This document shows, in pieces, positions 8,545 through 15,278 of a stretch of DNA of 64,000 nucleotides. Numbering within the stretch: the stretch's first letter is position 1; each line of letters starts with the position of its first letter. Source of the DNA: DASZIT01 sp035948855 (GTDB taxonomy: Bacteria; Actinomycetota; Acidimicrobiia; Acidimicrobiales; RAAP-2); NCBI GenBank assembly GCA_035948855.1, contig DASZIT010000075.1:1-64000 (forward strand), given 5' to 3'. The position numbers were made by a program, and so were the translations under genes. A model generated the notes under the pieces. It made no database searches and was not told where the DNA came from. It was given only the letters and a program-made list of their open reading frames with translations.

Positions 8545-8581
8545 CCACCGCCGTACCGCTCGGGCCTCCATCGGCGGGTGG
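8545..8581 (+). terminator. Candidate hairpin terminator after divIVA
   Basis: CCACCGCCG (8545-8553) can pair with CGGCGGGTGG (8572-8581) with one bulged G, giving a 9-bp GC-rich stem starting 4 nt after the divIVA stop. No U-tract follows. A second small hairpin, GGGG-N7-CCCC, lies at about 8617-8631. The remaining 8582-8820 holds a promoter candidate and no recognisable gene. Confidence 0.4.
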
Positions 8582-8702
8582 CTCGGGCGTTCAGGTGCTC
8601 CCGGGCCGCTGAACAGGGGTAATCATCCCCGTCCTCGGCGGTGCCGACTGAAGCTCGGTGTTCACCCGCTATGGTGCCCGGCACGGTCTGTGGCTTTCCG
8701 GA

Positions 8703-8731
8703 TTGCCGGGCCCGGTTGGGCACGGTATCGT
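8703..8731 (+). promoter_or_regulatory. Candidate promoter of the DksA-like gene
   Basis: TTGCCG (8703-8708), 17 nt spacer, TATCGT (8726-8731), about 90 nt upstream of the start at 8821. It repeats the spacing and the exact -10 hexamer of the ftsZ candidate promoter. Confidence 0.45.
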
Positions 8732-8820
8732 CACCCGCTCACCACAATGGAGATTCACGGATTTTTTCGGACCCAATCGGGTCATGGCGGGTGCGGTCGG
8801 TGCCTGAGGAGGTTGTAGGA

Positions 8821-9543
8821 ATGACGACGAAGAAGCGGGCGCCTGTGGTGAAAGCGGCGCCGGCGCGCAAGGGGACCAAGCCGGTGACCCCGGCCAAGAA
8901 GACCGCCCCCGCCCGCAAGGCGGCTCCGGCCAAGAAGGCGCCCCCGGCCCGCAAGACCGCTCCGGCCAAGAAGGTGACCCCGGCCAAGAAGACCGTCCCC
9001 GCCCGCAAGGCGGCTCCGGTCAAGAAGACGGCTCCGGCCAAGAAGGTGACCCCGGCCAAGAAGACGGCCCCCGTCACCAAGGCGGCCCCGGCCCGCAAGA
9101 CGGCTCCGGCCAAGAAGGCGGCCCCGGCCGCCCCGCCGGCCCCCAAGCGGCCGACCATCGGCCCCTACGCCAAGGAGCCCAAGTTCCTCGAGGAGCAGCG
9201 GCTGTTGCTGCTCGAAGAGCGGGCGGTGGCCCAGGGCCAGGCGGAGGATCTCCGGGCTGAAGCCGATTCCCTGGCCCAGGAACGCGAGCCCGGCGACGTG
9301 CAGTTCGACGCCGAAGGTGGCGAGGGGGGAACGGTGGCGGTCGACCGGGAGCGGGATCTGGCCCTCTCCGCCCAGGCCCAGGCGGCGGTGGAAGAGATCG
9401 ACGACGCGCTGGAGCGCATCGCCCGGAAGACCTACGGCGCCTGCGAGCGTTGTTACCAGTCGATTCCGAAGGCCCGGCTCCGGGCCCTGCCCTATGCCCG
9501 GCTGTGCGTGGCCTGTAAGAGCGGGGGGCTGTCGCGACGCTGA
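8821..9543 (+). CDS. DksA/TraR-type C4 zinc-finger protein with histone-like Lys/Ala/Pro tail
   Basis: DksA/TraR proteins bind the RNA polymerase secondary channel. The ATG at 8821 follows an AGGAGG-type ribosome site, giving 240 residues. Residues about 8-108 are a low-complexity basic tail of repeated A-P-A-K-K / A-P-A-R-K units, like those of actinobacterial HupB and histone H1. A coiled-coil region (about 120-200) contains E-E-I-D-D-A-L-E-R-I. The C-terminal zinc finger reads C-E-R-C ... C-V-A-C. The tail may give non-specific DNA affinity (inference). lspA overlaps its stop. Confidence 0.85.
   Translation: MTTKKRAPVVKAAPARKGTKPVTPAKKTAPARKAAPAKKAPPARKTAPAKKVTPAKKTVPARKAAPVKKTAPAKKVTPAKKTAPVTKAAPARKTAPAKKAAPAAPPAPKRPTIGPYAKEPKFLEEQRLLLLEERAVAQGQAEDLRAEADSLAQEREPGDVQFDAEGGEGGTVAVDRERDLALSAQAQAAVEEIDDALERIARKTYGACERCYQSIPKARLRALPYARLCVACKSGGLSRR
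8858..9140 (+). repeat. Imperfect tandem repeat encoding the Lys/Ala/Pro tail
   Basis: Degenerate repeats built from CCGGCCAAGAAG and GCCCGCAAG units run through the 5' half of the DksA-like gene. They are in frame throughout and explained by the protein's low-complexity basic tail; such tracts can vary in copy number by slippage. Confidence 0.8.
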
Positions 9544-10043
9544 CCAGCAATGCCGAATCGGGCACGGTTCGACAGGGTGCTCCCGCCGGCGCATCCCTCC
9601 GGCTGGTCGGCGCTGTCGCGGTTGCCGGAGTGGTGGTGCTCGTCGATCAGCTGACCAAATGGTGGGCCGTCGGCCGCCTGGACACCGGCCCGATCCACGT
9701 GGTCTGGAAACTCGACCTGGCGTTGAGCCGGAACACCGGCTCGGCGTTCAGCCTGTTCCAGGGGGACGCCGCGGTGCTGGTGGTGATCGCCGTCATCCTG
9801 GTCTCGGTGCTGCTGGTGCTGGTCTATCGCTCCCCGTCCTTGTCCCGGGCCGCCGTCTTTGGGCTGATCATCGGGGGGGCGGTGGGCAACCTGTCTGACC
9901 GGCTGTTCCGCGGCGATCACGGCGCGGTGGTCGACTTCATCGACTTCCACTTCTGGCCGACCTTCAACGTGGCCGACGCCTGCATCGTGGTCGGTTGCCT
10001 GCTGCTGGCCGTCTCCCTGTTTCGCCGGCCGCCGGCATCGTGA
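9540..10043 (+). CDS. lspA: LspA, lipoprotein signal peptidase (signal peptidase II), CTG start
   Basis: Membrane aspartic protease that cleaves prolipoprotein signal peptides. The catalytic aspartates are D120 (G-N-L-S-D-R) and D146 (F-N-V-A-D-A). The first ATG/GTG/TTG in frame is GTG 9630, which would remove the first transmembrane segment (L-V-G-A-V-A-V-A-G-V-V-V-L-V). The frame is closed upstream by TAA at 9516, so CTG 9540, overlapping the stop of the DksA-like gene (CTGA), is the best start and gives 167 residues with four membrane spans. The stop overlaps the rluD GTG (GTGA). A lipoprotein substrate candidate is at 40483. Confidence 0.88.
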   Translation: MTSNAESGTVRQGAPAGASLRLVGAVAVAGVVVLVDQLTKWWAVGRLDTGPIHVVWKLDLALSRNTGSAFSLFQGDAAVLVVIAVILVSVLLVLVYRSPSLSRAAVFGLIIGGAVGNLSDRLFRGDHGAVVDFIDFHFWPTFNVADACIVVGCLLLAVSLFRRPPAS

Positions 10044-10984
10044 GCCAGCTCTCCATCTCGGTGCCGTCGTCCCTCGACGGGGTCCGGGTCGATCGGGCGG
10101 TGGCGCTGCTGGCCGACATCTCCCGCTCGGCGGTCGACCAGCTGGTGGCGTCCGGGCGGGTCCAGGTGGAAGGGGAGACGGTGCACGCCCGGAGCCGCCC
10201 CCTCCGGGAGGGCGAGCTGCTGGCGGTGGAACTCGGCGAAGAGGAGCCGGTCCCCGCTCCCGAGGCCGATCCCACGGTGGCCTTCGAGGTGGTCCATGAC
10301 GACGCCGACATCGTGGTGGTGGACAAGCCCGCCGGCCTGGTGGTGCACCCGGGAGCCGGGCACCGGACCGGCACCCTGGTCAACGGGATGCTGGCCCGCT
10401 ACCCGGAGCTGGCCGGGTTGGCCGGCGAGCCGGGGTCCGACCCCGACCGGCCCGGCATCGTCCACCGGCTCGACCGGGGCACGTCGGGGCTCCTGGTGGT
10501 GGCCCGCTCACCCGACGCCTACCGCTCGCTGGTGGCCCAGCTCGGAGACCGGACCGTCTCCCGCCACTACCGGGCCCTGGTGCTGGGCGAGGTCGACGGC
10601 GAGTCCGGGGTGGTGGATGCTCCCATCGGTCGCTCGGTGACCTCACCCACCCGGATGTCGGTGTCGCGGAAGGGGAAAGAGGCCCGCACCCGCTACCGGG
10701 TGGAGCAGCGGTTCACCGAGCCGGTCCCGGCCACCTTGCTGGAGGCCACCCTGGAGACCGGCCGGACCCATCAGATCCGGGTCCACCTCTCGGCCATCGG
10801 CCATCCGGTGGTCGGTGACGGGGTCTACGCTCGGGGGAGGTCGCTGCCCGGGGCCACCGTCACCCGCCCGTTCCTCCACGCCTATCAGCTGGCCTTCGAC
10901 CATCCCCGCTCCGGGGAGCGGATGACCTGGACGTCGGAGCTCCCCGCCGACCTCCGCGCCGAACTCGATCGGCTGTCGGCCTAG
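10040..10984 (+). CDS. RluD-family 23S rRNA pseudouridine synthase
   Basis: Isomerises uridine to pseudouridine in rRNA. The 314-residue product has an N-terminal S4 RNA-binding domain (about 15-70, R-V-D-R-A-V ... S-G-R-V-Q-V) and a pseudouridine synthase domain with the catalytic motif H-R-L-D-R-G-T-S-G. C-terminal G-R-T-H-Q-I-R-V-H is also conserved. The GTG start overlaps the lspA stop; lspA-rluD adjacency is widespread. Site specificity cannot be read from the sequence, so the exact RluD function is inferred. Confidence 0.92.
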   Translation: MSQLSISVPSSLDGVRVDRAVALLADISRSAVDQLVASGRVQVEGETVHARSRPLREGELLAVELGEEEPVPAPEADPTVAFEVVHDDADIVVVDKPAGLVVHPGAGHRTGTLVNGMLARYPELAGLAGEPGSDPDRPGIVHRLDRGTSGLLVVARSPDAYRSLVAQLGDRTVSRHYRALVLGEVDGESGVVDAPIGRSVTSPTRMSVSRKGKEARTRYRVEQRFTEPVPATLLEATLETGRTHQIRVHLSAIGHPVVGDGVYARGRSLPGATVTRPFLHAYQLAFDHPRSGERMTWTSELPADLRAELDRLSA

Positions 10985-10993
10985 TCATTCCCG

Positions 10994-11012
10994 GGCGGGT
11001 GCAACTCCCGCC
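10994..11012. terminator. Possible bidirectional hairpin between rluD and the sigma factor gene
   Basis: GGCGGG (10994-10999) and CCCGCC (11007-11012) form a perfect 6-bp stem with a 7-nt loop in the 41-nt space between two convergent genes. There is no U-tract on either side. Confidence 0.35.
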
Positions 11013-11025
11013 GGTCGGTGGAGGG

Positions 11026-11952
11026 TCAGGCGGCTTCGTGGGCGGCTTCGAGGGCCTGGCTGTCGGCCAGGATCTCCAGCGCCTCGGCTTCAGCTTGGCG
11101 CACCTTGCGGACGCCGACCCCGAGTCGTTCGGCCGTCGTCTGGAGCGACGCCGGATCCGACCCGTCGAATCCGAACCGGTTGCGGATCACCGCCCGCTGC
11201 AGGTCGGTGAGGCGGTCCACCGCGTTGCGTACCAACCCGAAGGTGAGCTCGGAGGCCACGTCGTCCTCGAACTCGTTGCTGTCCGTCGACACCAGGTCTC
11301 CGAGCGTGGAGGTGGAGTCGGTGGTGGCGGGCTGGTCGAGGCTGGCCACCACCCGGGCCACCCGGGTGAGGTCGGCCCGCATGTCCGCGGTGGTGTTGGT
11401 GGCGTTGTCCAACTCGTCGTCGGTGGGGGCCCGCTGCAACTGATGGGTGAGCTCCCAGGTCGCCGCCTCGACCTGCTGGTTGCGCTCCGCCACCTCCATC
11501 GGGAGACGGATGGTGCGACCGTGCTGCTGGACCGCCCGCTGGAGAGCCTGGCGGATCCACCAGGTGGCGTAGGTGGAGAACCGGAAGCCGCGCTCCCAGT
11601 CGAACTTGTCGACCGCCCGCATCAGACCGAAGGTGCCCTCCTGGATGAGATCGGGGAGATCGACGCCCCGGTCCTGGTAGCGACGGGCCCAGTGGATGAC
11701 CAGCCGCAAGTTGGCCGCGGCCATCTCCTTGCGGGCCTCTTCGTCTCCGGCCGCCACCCGCTTGGCCAACTCGGTCTGGGCTTCGTGGTCGGGAAGCGGA
11801 TGATGGTCGAGGTCGCGGAGGAACAGGCCCAGGCTGTCAGCGTCCGCGCTGCGGCTCCGGGCCGCCGCCGGGGTGGCGGCGCGCTCTTTCCCCTTGCTCG
11901 CCGGGGTGCTCGTCTTGTCCTGACCCTTACCGGTCAACGTGCGGGATGCCAT
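11026..11952 (-). CDS. RpoD/HrdB-like sigma-70 factor (group 1 or 2)
   Basis: Sigma subunit of RNA polymerase, 308 residues. After a basic, low-complexity N-terminus of about 35 residues come region 1.2 (L-F-L-R-D-L), region 2 with N-L-R-L-V-I and D-L-I-Q-E-G-T-F-G-L-M-R-A-V-D-K-F-D, the -10 recognition helix F-S-T-Y-A-T-W-W-I-R-Q-A, region 3, and region 4. It lacks a long region 1.1, so an alternative (HrdB-like, group 2) sigma is more likely than the housekeeping one. An AGGAGGG ribosome site lies 11 nt before the ATG. Transcribed divergently from the phosphatase gene. Confidence 0.9.
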   Translation of the reverse strand: MASRTLTGKGQDKTSTPASKGKERAATPAAARSRSADADSLGLFLRDLDHHPLPDHEAQTELAKRVAAGDEEARKEMAAANLRLVIHWARRYQDRGVDLPDLIQEGTFGLMRAVDKFDWERGFRFSTYATWWIRQALQRAVQQHGRTIRLPMEVAERNQQVEAATWELTHQLQRAPTDDELDNATNTTADMRADLTRVARVVASLDQPATTDSTSTLGDLVSTDSNEFEDDVASELTFGLVRNAVDRLTDLQRAVIRNRFGFDGSDPASLQTTAERLGVGVRKVRQAEAEALEILADSQALEAAHEAA

Positions 11953-12113
11953 GCCTTAATTCACCCTCCTGATGTGGGTTTCCAATGCTTTCAACGCCGG
12001 GAAAGCGTCGGACATTCCTGCCGTGGCCAGGCGTTGGCGAGATCCACTGGTCGGAGAGTTACCCACTTCCCCGCCGGTTTGCACATCGGCCGGAGAACTG
12101 GTCGGCTGTCGCT

Positions 12114-12689
12114 ATGAATTCCCAGGGTAATCGCTGTTTCCTCGTACGTCATGGCGAGACCGAGTGGAGCCTCGGCCGCCGGCACACCGGGCGGACCGAC
12201 CTGCCCCTGCTGCCCGTCGGGACGGTCCAGGCCGAGGCCCTCGCGCCCCGGCTGGCCGACCATAGCTTCAGCCGGGTGTTGACCAGCCCGTTGCTGCGGG
12301 CCCGGGAGACCAGCCGGCTGGCCGGGCTCGGGGAGCAGGCGGAGGTCGACCCCGACCTCGCCGAGTGGGACTACGGCGAGTTCGAGGGACTGACAACGGC
12401 CGAGATCCTCGACCGGCGGCCGGGGTGGGACCTCTTCACCCACGGGGCGCCGGGGGGTGAGACCACCCCGGAGGTGGGGAGCCGGGTCGACCGGGTGATC
12501 GAGCGGATCCGGGCCACCGACGGCGATGTGCTGTGCTTCGCCCACGGCCACCTGCTCCGGGTGCTGGCTGCCCGCTGGCTCGGCCTCGACCCCGGGGAGG
12601 GCAGGTGCTTCACTCTCGACCCGGCGTCGATCAGCATCCTCGGCTGGGAGCGGGCCCAACCGGTGGTGATCCTCTGGAACCTCAGCTGA
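12114..12689 (+). CDS. Histidine phosphatase family (phosphoglycerate mutase-like) protein
   Basis: Branch-1 histidine phosphatase fold, 191 residues. The phosphohistidine motif is V-R-H-G-E-T near the N-terminus, with the second catalytic histidine in F-A-H-G-H. E-W-D-Y-G-E-F-E-G is typical of cofactor-dependent phosphatases of the GpmB/CobC type. The substrate is not predictable. I chose ATG 12114 because homology starts at C-F-L-V-R-H-G; the upstream in-frame sequence is not family-like. It overlaps the end of the convergent gene by 8 nt. The 161-nt gap upstream carries the sigma gene's ribosome site and otherwise nothing clear. Confidence 0.85.
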   Translation: MNSQGNRCFLVRHGETEWSLGRRHTGRTDLPLLPVGTVQAEALAPRLADHSFSRVLTSPLLRARETSRLAGLGEQAEVDPDLAEWDYGEFEGLTTAEILDRRPGWDLFTHGAPGGETTPEVGSRVDRVIERIRATDGDVLCFAHGHLLRVLAARWLGLDPGEGRCFTLDPASISILGWERAQPVVILWNLS

Positions 12690-13806
12690 GCTTGGGAAAG
12701 ACGATCTTGGGGGGCGCGCCGCCCGGTTGGCGGTCGACGGGCCGGACGGGGGACAGCAACTCCCCCCGGAAGGTCCGCCGGGGCCCCGTCCAGCGGGCGG
12801 GAGGCGCGTCGAGCTTGGTGGCCAGGCCGTAGGCGACCGCCTCATAGTTGACCCGCCACCCCCGGAAGTGGTTCCAGGCCTCGTCCATCGGACGGGGGGT
12901 CGGATAGCCGTTCTCCCGGAGGTGGCCATAGGCGGCTTCGAATTCCTCCCGGGGTAGTTCGATCGGGTCGTCCGGGTCCGGGTCGGGATCGAAGGGGATG
13001 GCGACGACCCGGGCGATGTCCCGGAGGCAGGTGAAGCCCATCCGCAGGCACATCCGGGCTTCGATGGGGGCGCCGTCGGGGTTGACGGCCAGCGAGATGG
13101 CTGCCGAGTCCATGACCGCCACCAGGCTGATGATCCAGGAGTTCTGGGGCCGGGGGGAGCGGAGGTACATCAACGACTGGTAACTGGTGTGGCTCTCGGC
13201 CACGTCGGCCCCCCAGCGCTCCCAGTCCGAGTAGAGGGCGGGGAGATTGCCGATGGTCCCGACCAGCTGGTGGCGGAGGAGGATCTCCGGCCCCCAGGCC
13301 GGCGAGCCGGCCCGGCTTTCCAGCAACGTCACGAAGGTCTCCCGGCGGTTGTAGGCGCTGTAGAGGGTGGGCAGATAGGCGATCTGCAACGCCACCAGCA
13401 CCATCCCGGTGGCCCCGGCGAAGAAGTCGACGGCCTGGTAACCGCCGCCGCCGTGGACGAATCCGAGGGTCGACACCGATGCCCCGGCCTCGAGGAAGGC
13501 CTGGCTCCAGCCGGACCCGCCGAGGCCCCAGATGAACAGCGCGTACCCGAGGACTGCGGTTCCCAGCCAGGTGGCCAACAGGACCATGAGGGCGACGGGC
13601 TCGCTGATGGACAGGATCCGGTCCTTGCCCGGGTAGGTCTTGGCCAGCTGGGAGAGATGGCGGAACCCCGACCGCACCCACGCCATGGGTATGGCGACCA
13701 GACTGGCCGCCGCCCGGGGGACGATCAGCACCCGGATGACACTGGCGGCGTCGATGGTCAGCACCACGATGCCGAGCACCAACACCAGATCGTTGCCCGC
13801 CGTCAT
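12682..13806 (-). CDS. Membrane protein with 2TM/pore-loop (ion-channel-like) architecture
   Basis: I do not recognise the exact family. The 374 residues contain hydrophobic segments at about 7-29, 69-93 and 126-150. Between the last two is a short amphipathic stretch ending G-A-S-V-S-T-L-G-F, placed like the pore helix and filter of 2TM potassium channels (canonical T-V-G-Y-G). A soluble C-terminal half of about 220 residues rich in Trp and Arg follows. It lies 20 nt downstream of an Rrf2 regulator gene on the same strand and probably forms an operon with it. A channel role is inference; it may be an unrelated membrane family. Confidence 0.6.
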   Translation of the reverse strand: MTAGNDLVLVLGIVVLTIDAASVIRVLIVPRAAASLVAIPMAWVRSGFRHLSQLAKTYPGKDRILSISEPVALMVLLATWLGTAVLGYALFIWGLGGSGWSQAFLEAGASVSTLGFVHGGGGYQAVDFFAGATGMVLVALQIAYLPTLYSAYNRRETFVTLLESRAGSPAWGPEILLRHQLVGTIGNLPALYSDWERWGADVAESHTSYQSLMYLRSPRPQNSWIISLVAVMDSAAISLAVNPDGAPIEARMCLRMGFTCLRDIARVVAIPFDPDPDPDDPIELPREEFEAAYGHLRENGYPTPRPMDEAWNHFRGWRVNYEAVAYGLATKLDAPPARWTGPRRTFRGELLSPVRPVDRQPGGAPPKIVFPKLS

Positions 13807-13826
13807 CGGTGGAAGGGGTCGCCCGG

Positions 13827-14276
13827 CTAGGTGGAGCTCTTGGGCAGCGCCGACACCCGGCCCTGGGCGCGCCGCACCATGTCGGCCAGGTTGAAGGAGT
13901 CGAGGTGGGTGCGCATGTGTTCGCCGACGTCAGCCCACACATCCAACAGGATGCACTGGCCCTCGTGATCACACGCGCCGTTTTCGTGGGGGAGGCCGAA
14001 GTCGCCGGCCACGATGGGGCCGTCGACGGCACTGACGATCTGGGACAAGGTGATCTCGTCCGGCGTGCGGGCGAGCACGTAACCGCCCCCCACCCCGCGC
14101 TTCGAGCGCACCAGGCCCGCGCCTTTCAGGGCCAGCAGGATCTGTTCGAGGTAGGGCTGGGGGAGACCCGTCCGCTCGGCGATGTCCCTGACCGCGGTGG
14201 GGCCGTCGCTCTCCGCGTGCAGCGCCAGCGACAGCAGCGCCCGGCTGGCATAGTCACCCCGAGTCGAAACCTTCAC
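13827..14276 (-). CDS. Rrf2-family transcriptional regulator
   Basis: Winged-helix regulator, 149 residues; family members (IscR, NsrR, RsrR, CymR) often sense through Fe-S clusters. The N-terminal helix-turn-helix includes G-D-Y-A-S-R-A-L and the wing G-V-G-G-G-Y. Only two cysteines occur in the sensor loop, C102 and C108 (C-x5-C), against three in IscR, so a cluster would need another ligand; H97 and H103 are nearby. The GTG start has TAGCAT ending 6 nt upstream and no Shine-Dalgarno, suggesting a leaderless mRNA. The likely regulated gene is the adjacent membrane protein. Confidence 0.9.
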   Translation of the reverse strand: MKVSTRGDYASRALLSLALHAESDGPTAVRDIAERTGLPQPYLEQILLALKGAGLVRSKRGVGGGYVLARTPDEITLSQIVSAVDGPIVAGDFGLPHENGACDHEGQCILLDVWADVGEHMRTHLDSFNLADMVRRAQGRVSALPKSST

Positions 14277-14282
14277 GTAGTC

Positions 14283-14288
14283 ATGCTA
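14283..14288 (-). promoter_or_regulatory. -10 element (TAGCAT) of a probable leaderless promoter, Rrf2 gene
   Basis: On the minus strand TAGCAT ends exactly 6 nt before the GTG start at 14276, placing the expected transcription start at or next to the start codon. No -35 and no Shine-Dalgarno are visible. Confidence 0.5.
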
Positions 14289-14352
14289 TTGCCTGGCAAC
14301 GCCCGGCACGCTGTTCGGGGGTGGACTCCCAGGTGAGGGCGCGAAGGGCGGA

Positions 14353-15027
14353 TCAGTGCCCGCCGAGTCTTCCGGCGGCCAGGTCTTCGGCCATCGCCCA
14401 GCCGAAGGTGACCAGGCGACCGCCCGACGACGGGTCGTTCTTCTCGAAGAAGACGATCACCTCCTCGGGTACCGGGCTCTTCGAACCGCCGACGTCGAAC
14501 CCGCCCGACTCGCACCCGTCGCCCTCGATGAGGAAGGTGCGGTCGTCGATACGGGCCTCGCAGCCGAACCGCTTGGCCAGACGGCGTCCCCAGGCCCTCT
14601 CCTCCCCGGTGGCCTTGTGATCGGGCCCCGGAACCACGTCGGTGAGGCCGGCAAACGCCCGGAAGCCCTCGGGGGCCAGGAGGCGGGTGCCGACCAGGAC
14701 ATCTTCATCGGGGAAGGCCAGCAGCGCCCGACGGTACTTGTCGCCCATCATCGCCCGCAGGACGGTGTCGGCCCGGGCGGTGCGCTCGATGGTGCCCACT
14801 CCGATCAGGAGCGACGGGGTGCCCCCGATCCGCTCCAGAGTGGAGAACGAATAGCCCCTGAGCTTGTTGCCCTCCCGGGCCCGGGTGACCAGCACCCATT
14901 CCTCGCGCTGTTTCGACAGGAAGCCGATATCGAAATGCGGTTCTCGCACCGCGCAGAGATCGGCCATTTCGGCCAACTCGGCGTCGCTCAGTGATGTGCA
15001 GTCCTTGGTCTCCACCTGAATGGACAT
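14353..15027 (-). CDS. Conserved-looking protein of unknown function
   Basis: I do not recognise this protein. From ATG 15027 it has 224 residues, soluble, without signal peptide or membrane segment. It begins M-S-I-Q-V-E-T-K-D and contains repeated hydrophobic strands (W-V-L-V-T-R, L-R-G-Y-S-F-S, P-S-L-L-I-G-V-G) that would suit an acyltransferase (GNAT)-like alpha/beta fold, but no acetyl-CoA motif is clear. Alternative ATGs at 15039 and 15048 exist; AGGAG lies between them, so the start is uncertain. It stands alone between the Rrf2 gene and dnaE, behind its own candidate promoter. Confidence 0.7.
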   Translation of the reverse strand: MSIQVETKDCTSLSDAELAEMADLCAVREPHFDIGFLSKQREEWVLVTRAREGNKLRGYSFSTLERIGGTPSLLIGVGTIERTARADTVLRAMMGDKYRRALLAFPDEDVLVGTRLLAPEGFRAFAGLTDVVPGPDHKATGEERAWGRRLAKRFGCEARIDDRTFLIEGDGCESGGFDVGGSKSPVPEEVIVFFEKNDPSSGGRLVTFGWAMAEDLAAGRLGGH

Positions 15028-15147
15028 AAGCCGTTCCATACTCCTCATTTGCCCTGCGGCCTCAGCCGGCGACTCGGGTCCGCCACGGGGCACCCAGAGC
15101 ACCCCCAGCACGGGCCCTCGATGCTCCTGAGCGGGAGCCGCCCCGCA

Positions 15148-15176
15148 ATTTTACGGGATTTGACGGCACTTGTCCC
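15148..15176 (-). promoter_or_regulatory. Candidate promoter of the unknown gene 14353-15027
   Basis: Read on the minus strand: GGGACA (15176-15171), 17 nt, TAAAAT (15153-15148). It matches the consensus at 4/6 and 5/6 positions and lies about 120 nt upstream of the start. The gap 15028-15278 holds nothing else I can identify. Confidence 0.42.
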
Positions 15177-15278
15177 ATTCAGGCTCGCCAGCTTGCCTCC
15201 GGCCCGCCTCCGCTCGGCGGGCGCCGGTGACGAAAAGCGGTTGTGGCCAGGGAGTTCCTCCTCGGCGACCCGCGGCGA

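Noticed and set aside
8858..9140. Repeat array considered as a CRISPR or VNTR
   Set aside because: Units are short, in frame, without unique spacers, and encode the Lys/Ala/Pro tail of the DksA-like protein.
9630..10043. lspA starting at GTG 9630
   Set aside because: It would delete the first transmembrane helix, which is well formed in the upstream in-frame sequence.
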